The notes beneath the pieces are model-generated. The model made no database searches and was not told the DNA's origin. It saw only the letters and a program-made list of their open reading frames with translations. DNA of 64,000 nt from Smittia aterrima. Its lineage: Eukaryota > Arthropoda > Insecta > Diptera > Chironomidae. The stretch lies in contig CP093831.1 of NCBI GenBank assembly GCA_033063855.1, positions 18,848,001 to 18,912,000 on the forward strand, in the 5' to 3' direction. The position numbers and the translations under genes were made by a program. Of the stretch, positions 11,857 to 24,399 are shown piece by piece. Positions within the stretch are counted from its first letter, which is position 1; every line of letters starts with the position of its first letter.

Positions 11857-14800
11857 ATGTTGTTATCACATTTAATGGAAACGTTATTACTAGTGTTGAT
11901 TGCATCGAGCAGAAATGTTGAATCGTCAACAGGAATCGTCACAGGAAATAATGGTAAGGCAGCCAAAGAAATTTACGAAAGTTTGTCTTTCGGCGAAACC
12001 TTCGGTGCTGGGAAATTGTAATTAGCCCCGGATTGGAGATGGAAGAGAATAAATTTAATTATATCGTTGGATTCGGTTTTGTCATGAGCGGAACGAGCAC
12101 TCTGATTGTCAAGTTTAATTTGTGTGAGAAATGCAAACAGAGTTTTCGTTTGAAATGTGAAGGCTTTTGTCGCTAATGGAAAGTTTAATGAAGAATCCTT
12201 GTCTAAATTATCTCTTGATTTAATTCCTAAAACTTCAAATGTGTGAATTTGTGATTTCTCGATGATTCCCTAAATCCATTCGCATGTCATCCTATCAAAG
12301 CTACGACAATAAATCTCCGACACGGTAAAATAAATTAATGGCTATCGATGAAATACAAATTTTTAGAATTTTAACCATTCTCTTGGAGGTTTTTCGTTTA
12401 TTTATAATCTCAACACATTAATGTGTCGCGTGTCTCGGATTCCTTTTATCTCTCTGAATAAAAATCGCTCGCATTTTCTTTTTCTCCCTCTTTTGTTTTT
12501 CCATCTTCCACATCGTGTGATGATGATCTTGTCGCTAGAACCAAAAATAAAACAACATGATCTCGGTATGTCACCAGTTTCGGCTATTTATAAACAAATT
12601 TATTTATGTTGATTGTGCGTCTTCTTCATCTTCAAGCGAAAAATTTGTAACTCTTAATTGAAACATGTTTGTGAATATGTGAGAGAAATAGATTGACATT
12701 CATAGACTCAACTTCTCGCCTCCAAGCGCGCCTTTGAAGCAACAGAATTTATGCTCGAATATTAAAAGAAAAACAAACGTGAAGTGCATGCTGTTCATAA
12801 GCGAAACAGAGGTTTAGATTGAATTTCAAATATTTTCACAAGTGAGAATGGTAAAAATCTCGTTCATCAATCCCTGAATCCATTAAGAAATCGTCATTTA
12901 CAGTCGGGATGCGAACGAAGACATGAAATATAGGAAGGTGAACCTGTTAAATGCTAATTGAAAATTGAAATAAGCGACATTTATTTTCACTAATATAAGC
13001 GAAATCTCAACACGCTTGAAGTCTAGGGAGAGAACGAGCAGGAAAGTGATTTATCGATGTTTTTCTCTCAAAACTAGCATTCAAGTCGAAAGTCTCCAGA
13101 GAAACGTAGCTTTTGAGAGTTCAGGCATTAGGGCGTATCATAGAGTTCAAATAAACTAAAGCAAAGATAAAATATGAAACATCATAACGCGTTAATTCAT
13201 TGACGCCGCCTGGTATATTTGATTTTCAACAAGTTTCCCAGTTTCAAATTATTAAAACCCGACTAAATACATTGTTAAGTTCAATTCTACTGTCCGATGA
13301 AATGCGAATAAAAATCCGATAGCTCATAGCAAAATTTATGAGCAGTGATTTCCGTCTCTGATGAATCGTCTCCGATACTGGCTTGAGCGTATATTTTCAA
13401 TGAGATGAGTTATGAAAATCGGATATAGCAATTAAATTAAAATAGAGCAGTGTCATAGGAGCTTGCAGTGTGAAGATCACCGCATTAAAATCATTTGATT
13501 CGATATAAAATTTTATTTATAAACTTTACCCTCCCCTCACATAAAATTCATAAATAATGACCCAATTTAATTTTTGCTGGAGAAGTGAAGGAAAGTTTTA
13601 AAGATAAACAAAGAGAGAAGCGAGGCTTCTCTAATTAAATTTCAATTTTCTTTCTGTTGATAGTGTTGAAGTGATAATCGTTTCTCCGGGTTGTTGATAG
13701 ACATCCTTGGTTCGAAGTGTAACTTTTCAAGTTGTTCAGATGAGAAATTTTACTAAAGAATATTCATTTTTAAAATGTTTTTTTTTTCAACATCTCTGCA
13801 ATATGATTCTCAGAAAACCCTTAACTCGTCTTTAATTTACGTTCGGACGAAGGGATTTAATCTAATTAAATGTGATTTCCGATGAGATGATGAAATTCAA
13901 AGCAGTTTATTAAAATTCAATTAGAAATGGAAAAAGACTGATTGATACAATGCTTCAATCGTTTAATTGATTGTAATTCGATTTCGCGTATGACATGACA
14001 ATGAACGATTTTGGTAAATTTCAATTCATGACAACGAGTTGACGAGTTTCTCAAAAAAAAATCATACGCTCGTTAATTTAATAATTTTTAGCTGAAACAC
14101 TTTCTGACACTGCCAATTAAAATTATTCTACTCGCATAGCTTGGAATTATCGCACGGAAACTGCATTGAAAATATTATAATTTAATCATTGTTATTCCTT
14201 CTCTTCTCCCCCGCTTGCTTTTGCTTTAGCAAAAAAGATTTCATATCGAATCTTATTTCTTTTTCCTGATGCTTTCGGTTTTAGTTTTCCCAATGAATCT
14301 GAGGAAATTTTTAATGCGTTTTGCCTTGAGGTGCAATTGAGAGAAATGAAATTACAAAAGCGTTTGTATCATATTTTCTTTCCCCGCCTCGCCGTTCTAC
14401 TTCAATATCTTTTGGTTGATATTTTCATCTCGCAATTGTTTCAGCAAACGAGGCAGCGGCATTATTTTCCTTTCTTATTATGCTTCGCAATCTTTCTCTT
14501 TTTGCAGCAAAGCAAACGGTGTGCGCCAAGGCGAGCGAGAGAATTGGGTTGAGGCCCTCAACTTGTTTGCTGTAGTGAATTGAAATTCAATCTTAGCGCT
14601 TTTCTAATAAAAAAAAGTAATTCGAGCATTGCGTGCAAGCTTCCGGCTATGACCGACTTCGTTTGAGATCGTCCGAGCCTGAGCTGGAGAAGGAACAAGA
14701 GAAATTAATAATTTTCTGTTAACTTTGGCTAATTCTGTTGGCTTCCTGCGGTTCTCGACCACCTTGTTTGTCTTTTGATTTGATTTTTCATGCTTTTCTA

Positions 14801-17800
14801 ATCAAAATGATGATGCTGTGCACGTGCCGCACCGTATATTTAAATTGGTTTATTTACACTTTAAAGGAGCGAAAGGCACAAAAACAGAAGAAACAAAATT
14901 CGGATGATTTTTCATGCCTTATCTCTGCCCCTGGTGTTATGCTCGTAACGAAGAAGCGTTTGTTGAAATATTGCGCTTGTTTGTATCTGAAAAATGTTCA
15001 GCTATCAATTGATACTAACTTTATTAATCTGCATCCTGTCAACATCCTTTGACAATTACGGTTCCTTCTATTACTCCAAACCTGCGCTTGCATTACTTTA
15101 TACTGTAAAAGAAAAATGGAGAAAGAAATTGAATTCGAATGCCAGTCGTAAAGGAACGTTTTGAACATTACGACCTTAGAATAAAATAAGCTAGAATGAT
15201 CAACTTTCTTTGGTCACTGATAAATAAGCAAAACTATCTGCATTGAAAAAAATATGACGAAAGTAGTCAGACTTGTTTATTTTTATAAAAAAGAAATGAG
15301 CAAGTGGCGACAGATCTGCAAAGTTTTGTTTCTTCTTGATTTCTTGATGATGGTTGGTTGTACGATTAGGGTTTCTAATGAAGAAGAGAGTGGGGATCTG
15401 ATGATTCTTTAAGAAAACTTTCGGGTAATTCCATCTTCGGTCGCGTGTGATACGAAATATGTTTCTATTTTCGATTTTCTTCTTTTCAATGCTATTGATT
15501 TTTCCGGAAGTAAGTTTGACATTTGCCTGACAAGAAGGAAATAGAATTTAAAACTCACAACGGTGAAGAGAATGTGTTTGGATACGAGCTGTGGAGCGGA
15601 GGAGGATATTGTTGTAAACATAATAAAAGCGATACAATAATCATAAATTTTTTTCTTTCCTTTGTCGCAAAAAGCGAAAGCCAACCAACACAAGACGAAA
15701 AGGAATGGAAAGAAAAATCTATCAATTCAATCAAAAAATCGGTTTACCACAAACAAAATGCGACATCAGAGAGTTCCTTTTTTTCTTTGATTTAAATTTA
15801 AATTAAAAGAAACATCGTCAAATGAAGATTGCGTAAAATGAAGGACGAAAGAAAGCACTCGAGAGAGAAAATGTTATTAAAATTATAATAAATCTTGTAA
15901 CTGCAAAATTGGAACTATCGAAGAAAAGAAATTTATTCATGAAGTGTTTTCTTTCCCGTCTCGTTGCAGCCTTGAGTGAAGATCCTGAATTTACAGACAT
16001 CATCGAGAACATAACGGTCAGTAGCACTCGCAGTTAGAGAAATAATTGAATTCTGTAACTAACTTTTCTTTCATCTCTTGAAATTGGATGTTTGTCTACT
16101 TAGGTTCCAGCGGGGAGGAACGTTAAGTTGGCTTGTTCCGTCAAGAATCTCGGCAGTTATAAAGTGAGTACAGCATCAAATATCCTTGGTATAAAATTTT
16201 CTTTTTCCCCGATTCCTTTATGCAATAAAGTTGCAAAACAAATTTATTTCTCTCAATTCCTACCGTTTCTACAATTTTATTGTACATAGCTCGAACTCGC
16301 AAAAAAAAATTTTCTCCTACAACTTTTATTTATTTCAAAACTTTAATTTCCTTTTGTCGCGCTATTACAAATCGCTCGACGGTGTGCTTGGGCAAAGTGT
16401 TAGGGGATAATGTGTTTGTAAACAAGTCGATAAATCGTCTTCCAATATTAAATATTGTCTGCTCTGTAGTCTCTTTTGTGTCGATGATACGAAAGCATTC
16501 ATCGCGGAGAGAGACGGAAACAGAGAAACCAGAAGAACATTTATTAGAACGACAAAAGCGAAAAGTCTATCTGCTATTCAAAGACAATTCTTTTGGAACT
16601 TCTGAAGAAGATCGATGATTCGTGGGATCACTAAAAAGGTTTTCAATAATTTTTTTCTAAAGAAGAAAAAATATTTTTGTTTTGAAGCCAAATGTTTGTG
16701 CGTCATGAAATAAGCCTTTTACGAGTTACAATGACCTCTCTTTTACTGTTCAACATATTTTTCAATTTATTAAGTCGAAGCTGTCAAAAATTCCTAAATT
16801 ATGTTACTTCAAGAGGACGCCTAAAAATTCATTGCCACCTTCTTTCTTGTGCCAACGTCCGAAAATTCTATTGTTTACAGAAGAGTTTGTCGTAAAAGAA
16901 GAATTTTTATTCGTGCGAAAACGGAAATTTAGTAAATGAAAGAGTAGACCTAGCGACGAAGCTTCGGGGATAATGAAATGCGACAAACATTTTTTTTTCT
17001 TTTCTCATCTGCAAATTGTCACCCGAAAGAGAAAAAATTGGTTTTATGGTGCCAAAAAGTTGTTTAATTGCCTTTTTTTTATGTTTTAAAATGCAACTTA
17101 TATTGAATAAAACATAAGTTCGTCTTCTCATTTCGCTCCGTCCAATAAAAGTCATTCCAATCGGAATGTCTTCGGGAGGTTTTGGGAGCGAGAGAAAATT
17201 AGGATGCGGGATGAAGCAAGAAATATCGTGGAATGCGAAAAATTTCAAATTTCAAAAATTGTTCAGCCGGAAGGGATTTTTGATAAGAAGTTTTTCTTTG
17301 CCTTCTTCTCCCCTTCGATCGCTGCAATGCGAGATTCAAAGAGAAGTCTTCAAGTCTTTCTCCCGTTTGTTAGCAAAAAGAAATTACATTAACTGATACG
17401 TCATTTAACTTTGTGGATTATTGTAGGTGGCGTGGATGCACTTCGAGCAATCGGCAATATTGACTGTGCATAATCACGTAATTACTAGGAATCCTCGAAT
17501 CTCTGTGACACATGACAAGCACGATAAGCACAAAACCTGGTTCTTGCACATTGCAAACGTGCAAGAGGAGGACAAGGGTAGATACATGTGTCAGATAAAC
17601 ACAGTGACAGCGAAAACCCAATTCGGGTATTTGCATGTTGTCGGTAAGCAAATAAATAACGTTCACCGTAACGAGAGTTTCTCATACCTTCTCATGATAA
17701 CGAATCTAAAAAACCAATCCATGTGAGAATCGATTCTCCGGGAAATTGAGAAACTCTTTCCTTACTCAAGTTTTTTGTAACCACAAACACAAAACATATT

Positions 17801-19673
17801 TTGCATTCTCAACAAAAGTTCCTCCTAACATCGACGACGCACAGACATCGACAGACATTGTAAGTAATTCACATTTTCTAGAGTTCCAACCGTTCATTTT
17901 AATTCATCAAAATATAATTCATAATTTAAAAGATCGTAAGAGAAGGAGCCAATGTTACGATGAAATGTCAAGCGAATGGCAGTCCGCCCCCGACCATCCG
18001 ATGGTGAGTCTATTTTTTAAAATTTCATAAGACTCGAACACAAGATCAGAAGGCAAAATGCTATATTCAAACTAGAATAACCGAAACTATGTAAAACCTT
18101 CATTTTCAAATTAGACGCAATTACAAAGTAATTTTTCTTATATTTTTCGCAGGAAGCGCGACGACAACATGAAAATAAACATAAACAGATCTTTAGCGGT
18201 TTCGGAGTGGGAAAACGAAACGTTAGAAATGACCAAAGTGTCGCGTTTAGACATCGCCGCTTTTCTTTGCATTGCCTCGGTAACTTGAGCGCGTTTTAAT
18301 GACTGTAATCAATTATTTTCATTTCTCTCTCCTCTTCTCAACATTCATTGAAATTAAGAATGGAATCCCGCCTAGTGTTTCTAAGAGAATAAAGCTGAGC
18401 ATTGATTGTAAGCATTAATTCAAATCAAAATTGAATTTATAGAAATTAGAAAATTTTCCTCAAAACAGTTCCTCCAATGATCATTGCTCCTCATCAACTA
18501 GTCGGCATTCCGTTGACTTATAACGCCAGCATTGAATGCATCGTTGAAGCAAATCCTACCTCATTGAACTTCTGGAACAGGGAAAATGAAAAGATGATTT
18601 ATGATTCACAAAAATATAAGTAAGCAAGTTCGCTATGCCCAACGTTTTAAACTTTTTTTTTATTCCCTTCGTTTCTCGTTGAACATAAAATTGGGCCTGA
18701 AGGACTGAAACTTTGGTGAGCACGCCATCGTACAAGAGCATAATGAGGCTAACAATCTTCAACGTTCAGCACTCAGACTTTGGCATCTACAAGTGTGTTG
18801 GTAAGGAAGGCTAACGAAAATGCACAGCAATAATTTAAATTTTGACATCATTTAATTTTTATAACTTTCAGCCAAGAATCCGAGGGGTAGCACCGAAAGT
18901 AGTATTCGCTTGTACTGTGAGTGCTTGATGATGAAGCAAATTCATATTTGATGGATGGCCAGAGCTTTTCGGTTAAATTTATGAGGTTTTAATGTCGTTA
19001 AGTTCTGGTCACCCAGCCATAAAACTTTGCATTTCACTTCTCTCCTTCGCCATCAAAGAAATGACAAACATTTTTCAACTTTTCCTTTTCTTCTTTGTAC
19101 TCTCTCTCTCTCTCGAAGCATCACAACCGCCGACCACAATTCCACCTCCCACAACTGAGATCGTTGATACTACGACAACAGTGAAAAAGGTTGTCAATTA
19201 TCTTCCACCAGTTGGACAAACAACTGTGTACACGGTTCACATGATTGATAAAGGTAAGAAGTACTAGAGAACAGCGAAAGGAAATCGTCTAGATTCAAAC
19301 TTTAATTAAATCCACTTTTCACATTCAATTAGGATCTAAATATCAAGCCAGCAGTAATGAAATTGAGAATTCAGAGCAGAAGCTCACGGATAGTGCTAAA
19401 AGCGACGACTGGAAAGGGGAAGTCGACAAAACCAATAAAGGTAATTGTCGGAAAAGTTTCGGGAGAAACGAATTGAACTCAAACTGCCGATTGAATTTGA
19501 AATTAATTAATTTAAATTTTTCCAATGCTCTATCTCTTCCAACAAAAACTAACAAAATAAACCGCGTAAAATCATTTTTCGGTGAATTAAATCGAACAGC
19601 CTACGAAATAAAATTTCACACAGCGCTAGCCAAATTAACAGTTCTCTTCTATTGTACGCGACTTCTTTACTGA
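11857..19673 (+). CDS. DIP-like three-Ig neuronal adhesion protein, gene A (13 exons; C-terminus ambiguous)
   Basis: Cell-surface Ig protein of the DIP/IgLON group, whose members bind Dpr proteins through Ig1 to specify synaptic partners. Exons: 11857-11953 (signal peptide MLLSHLMETLLLVLIAS), 15970-16016, 16104-16163, 17427-17643, 17819-17859, 17933-18003, 18153-18279, 18359-18407, 18469-18619, 18703-18800, 18872-18916, 19119-19253 and 19333 onward. Ig1 runs from ENITVPAGRNVKLAC to GRYMCQINTVTAKTQFGYLHVV. Ig2 runs from VPPNIDDAQTSTDI to RLDIAAFLCIASNGIPPSVSKRI. Ig3 runs from FPPMIIAPHQLVG to FGIYKCVAKNPRG. A Pro/Thr-rich stalk follows. If exon 13 is read through, the frame stays open to TGA at 19671-19673 (492 aa), ending in a modest hydrophobic stretch. 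Splicing at 19440 to 19624 or 19642 keeps the same end. A better GPI-like tail near 19683-19800 is out of frame. The paralogue at 43989-60319 supports the exons. Which DIP subtype it is I cannot say. Confidence 0.9.
11954..15969 (+). other. First intron of DIP gene A (4.0 kb)
   Basis: Large first intron between the signal-peptide exon and the Ig1 exons, a typical place for neuronal enhancers. I see only short AT-rich open frames and no nested gene or clear transposon. Confidence 0.5.
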
Positions 19674-20057
19674 CATTCAAGCACAACCGATATCTCATCT
19701 ATAAATTATCGATTATGTATCATAATGTTATCGCCGTTTATTTTGTTTCTGTTCCTGAGCAATTCTAGAACAAATTTTAGCAAATGAATTTGGGAGAGCA
19801 TCCAAAATCCCCTTGCAGTGAGGTGGCCAGTTCTCTAAAAAAAAGTTAAATTTATTATTATATCACATTTAATTATGTACACATATATCTCTTTAGAGTT
19901 AAAAATAAAATAAATTTATTTGTAAAATATTTATTTCGTCGTTCATCAATCTATTACAATCTATTTAATTAATTTCAGTCGTCATAAATATTTTTTCGTT
20001 TTTACAAATTATATTTTGTAAGCAATCTTTCTTTTAAAATAATAAAATGGCTCTAGG
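19674..20057 (+). other. DIP gene A 3' region with an out-of-frame GPI-like tail and poly(A) signal
   Basis: A possible final-exon acceptor ends at 19681. One frame downstream encodes about 33 residues with a long hydrophobic core (IIMLSPFILFLFLSNS) resembling a GPI signal. The donor at 19440 leads into a different frame, which stops after about 7 residues. AATAAA lies at 19904-19909. Confidence 0.4.
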
Positions 20058-20178
20058 CAGGGACGTGGGTCACATTTTTTTCCCATACAAAAAAACATAC
20101 GTAACGTACGTAACGTATCGAATTTGTTCGGTAAAGGGAAAATTTGACAGTTGAATTCAAATGTGACCCACGTCCCTG
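20058..20178. mobile_element. 121-bp inverted-repeat element (MITE-like, possibly hAT type)
   Basis: The ends form a perfect 20-bp terminal inverted repeat starting CAGGGACGTGGGTCACATTT. The interior contains CGTAACGTACGTAACG and has no coding capacity. The CAGGG-type ends and the 8-bp flanks (GCTCTAGG versus ACTTTAAC, about half matching) suggest an old hAT-class non-autonomous element. The class assignment is tentative because the target duplication is degraded. Confidence 0.7.
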
Positions 20179-23100
20179 ACTTTAACCAATAAAATTGAGT
20201 AAAACCCTACTAGAATAAGAAACTACTCAATCATCACAGGTAGCTGCAGTTGAATAGGGTCAATCGAGATTTAAGATTTATGGATGTAAATAAAACTCAC
20301 GAGACAATTTTTTTCTCTCCCGATTTTACTTCCGCAAAAATGTGATTTTTGCACCTTTTTTTCCTCGAACGTTTCTCGCAATTGCGATGTCCATTCTCCA
20401 TTCAACGTGAGCTGCTGAAGTTTAAATTTAATTATCTCCCTTTGGTAAATTGAAGTTGATTTCAACTTCTATTTTCATCTTGAACTCACTCATTCACTAA
20501 CTCAGTGTAATCTGAAATGTTTCAGGATGTAACGTTGCAAACGAGCTTTAAAGCTTGTTTTCGTTGGGTTCAAGAAAATGAAATCTAAAAAATCTACTTT
20601 CCCAAAAGCTTACTCCGAGTGTTGTTATAATTTTAATATGAAATCCAAATTAAAAACAAAAAGATTATGTACGTCAGGTATTAAGGGCAATATGTTTCCG
20701 TTGTTTCGTCCTGGCACTCACAACAACTCAAAAGTAGAACTCCAGAACGGTAATATGATTTGTTCATCTACAATGTACACATGCAACAACAAAACTAAAT
20801 GGGACTTAAGAGGACTCCTTTTTAAACTGAAATTATTTTCATTTGTAAGCTGGTGCATAAAATGGGAATTACGATCTCTTTTCCCGCTTCGCATTGAGCT
20901 TCCTGAAGCAGAAATTGAATATTTTTCTCTTCGGTCGTGCTTAGCGATGTAAAAATATAATTTTTCCATCTCGGAAATGATTTTCATCGAATTTGAGATT
21001 GCAATATCACGATGACAAAAGTTGAGTGTAAGCATAAATAAATCCATTGAAAGCTTTAACTATTACACAGTTGACATCACTCAATTCATTCTTTTTATAA
21101 ATAAATATACATTAACGACGTAAGTTAATTGAAAGCTTATAAAATAAAGTCTATCCTCATCAAGTCTTGTTCTTGTCTCGAATATATAATTCATCTTCCG
21201 CAACGTGCCAAAAAAGGTGATCATGCAGTCACCTTAGAAATGATGCATTGCTCTTATTAAACATTCATTATGCGCAACGAAGCATCTTAAATGCAGTAGA
21301 GAAAATAAAAAGGCTGAGATTTAAAATGTTTTATTTAGTTTTTTTCGTTAATTTATTTGATAAACATTTCGACTGCAAAAAAAAACATGAGAAACAGTTC
21401 ACTTGGGGCACCATCAGAGTCGTATGAAAGAAGCATTATTCAGATTTCTACTATCCTTCGATGCTTTCATCGCGCAGCGAGAGGCAAACATTGTGGTAAA
21501 TTTTATTTTTCTGTTCGTCTTGAAGTCACGACGGTAAGAAAGCGACAAGAATAGGTGAGCGCTTCGCTGTTGGGATTCAGAGAGCGAAGGTGAATAAAAA
21601 GTGAAAAGAATTAAATTTTCTATTTCACAGGAGAAAGTCAACACGCAACGTGTTTGTTCGTGCAAAGTGCTGAAATCTTTCTCGATTTATTCTTCAATCA
21701 AGAACATCCCTCGACTTCCTAGCAATTATCCATAAGACTATTAAGCGTGTAAATTGTTTGAAAGCAAGCGGTGAAATGCGTTTGGTGGCAAAAAGCACAC
21801 AATCCCGCCGTTAAATTCACAATAGAATATAAAATAAGCATAAAATTTATTTGCACATGGGAATTCTATCACTCGTTCTCCTAGCCATCATCGCTTTCGC
21901 TTTTCATTTACACCGAGTTTTATGCTCGAACAAGCGACGGGCCCATTGAGCTTTTGTGTTTTGATTCTCCCTTTGCGAGTTTTCTACAGGACAATTCGCA
22001 TCTCTCCCCTCTCGCGACTGTGATTATTCTGCATATCAATCGACTCTGATTTTCTGTTGCTACGCGTGATTGTAAAAAAAATCGTGTAAACAGAAGTTGA
22101 GAAAGTCTCAACACGAACAATATTTATGCTCAATAACGTTAAGCATCTTCTTGTGCGTTTTGATGTGTATATCATAATTGAAAATATCTTCGCGAGTCAA
22201 CGTTGGAAAATTGCACCGATTTATAGGAAGTTGCGCAACTCCCAATTAATATCGATCGAAATTATTTGATTTAAAGTTTTCTAGAATCTTTGAATTGTTA
22301 CTCTCTTCACATCATAACCATATTCAAAACTTCTATTCAATCATGATCCAAACTCAACCCCGAAACGATTTAATTTAATTTGAGCTGAGGGATCACACAT
22401 TGTGCACATCTTGAATATTCATTCGTTCTCTGTCCTCAGGGAATCTTGAAGACTCAAATCTTTAAATTCAAATATATTCATGCTAGACCACTAGACCACA
22501 AGGTGAGTTCTGTGGCTTCACTTGATGGTTAACATCATGGGATTTTGATTGCGGAAAAGTCAAGAAATTTTGAAAAACACAATGGTTTTATTATTTTTAT
22601 CATAATGGACCAAACAAATAAAAATCTTCTAGCAGCTGGAATTTGCTGACCACATGCTTACCCTTAAAATTATTGTTTCTTAATAAAAATATGTGCTTTC
22701 ATTGCTTACAAATTATTTGTCTCTCAAGAAAACTTTCTAAACTTCAAAATTGGTTTACACTCAAATACATATTTGTATATGAATTTATTTTAATTTTCAA
22801 CATATATGATTTCACTAGCTCTGACGGAATGTTTTTCAAAGTTGATATGTAAAGAGATTTTTTTATGAATAATGCAAATAAGTTTTAGGATAGGACAATT
22901 TAGCTCCAGGGGCTGCGCTTACGAGTCATGGCAATTTAGGGATTTTGCTGAATTTTTTCATTTTTGGGATTTTGCTGAGGCTCAAAGATTAACTTTTATT
23001 GAAGCTAAGTAGAACTTCCTGCCTCTGCACTGACCGAAGAGGAAAACTTTGTTTGTGAGGAAAACAATGTCAAATTGACAGTGAAAAGAATGCTTTGGTT

Positions 23101-24399
23101 TTTGTGGTCGTTGCCTGCTTCTCTCGATAGAAAAACATTTCAGTTTTTATCGATTGTGAAGGAAAGTCACGCCATTAACAGTTGAGGGTGATGAGATGAA
23201 AGTTCTCGTGTGAGAAGTGAGATCTCAAACCTTCAATAAACATCGATTCATCATGCGATTCATCAGCACGTTTAAACAGATTTACGGCTTTGTTGAGTTT
23301 GTTGCAGCAACATCAATCGATAAATAACTGAATCACAAATGAGGATTGCAATACTAGAGTCGTTTGGATGTTTTGATAAATTGATTGTTTCTCCTAGACT
23401 CTCCCCATCCACGCCCGCCCTAACTTAGCTTTAACAGCATCACGATGAAATCAAACGGTTATTTATAGTTTTGTTTACTTTCGTAACTATTCGACGAAGA
23501 GGAAAAACTTTTATTTTTATTTTACTGCCATCAAAGGATAGTGGAATGATTTCGAGAAGTAGCTTGCTGAAAACTATCTTCACATCTCGCTCTCTGCATA
23601 TTCAAAAGTTGTTTTTGTCAACAAGAAAGTTACACGCGGCATAAGAAAACGTAAGATTCGGGAAGAAGACAACTTTCAAGTGAGCGGTGAGGTATGAGGA
23701 CGTCAAGAGAAAGGGAATAAAGCCTTTAAGATTATGATTCATTCAACTATGCGGTACTGACGAGATTTCTTGAAGATTTAAGTGGAAAATAAAAGGCAAA
23801 CGATCTCAAAAATTGTAAAAAGTTGAAAACACAAGTTATTCCTCATTAAAATTCCGCATTTGTCAATTGAATGAAATTTTCTGCTTTAAAAAACTGAGAA
23901 AAGCTAGTCAAAAGAAAAGTGCAATTTGTTTGGAGAATTATTTCAGCATTCCGTCTCATATGCGCTCAACTTCAGCAGATTTGGCGTTAATATCTTTCAT
24001 TCGTAAATCGATTTCGAAAATATAATTAAAAAAGTTTTATCATCAGCATTTTCGCCGTGGTGTGAAAATTTATTTTCGTTCATAAGCGATTCTTCTTGTG
24101 TGGGTTCTTCTTTCTCATTCACTTTGTCAACTTCTTCCTTCATTCTCAACAAAGTTCCGCCAAAGCTGCCAAAAAAATGTTTGATAAAGATTTCATAAAT
24201 TTATTTTGCATATTAATTGGTTTTTACCAATTTTCAGATATTTTCTTTGGAGTGAGAAAAATGCAAATCATTTCATTCTTTCGTTTATTGTCATCACGAA
24301 AAGAAAAACCGTCGACAAAGGTGATGAAAAAATTTCAAGATTCTGGTTTTCTTTCTCCTAAGAGAAACTGGCAGATAAGCTGGCTTTAAGACACAGCGA
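20179..24399. other. Intergenic region
   Basis: AT-rich. Open frames up to about 120 codons appear on both strands but share no recognisable motifs, splice structure or poly(A) context. Nothing was annotated. Confidence 0.4.

Noticed and set aside
17418..17666. Minus-strand frames opposite the DIP Ig1 exon
   Set aside because: Antisense shadow of a strongly coding plus-strand exon.
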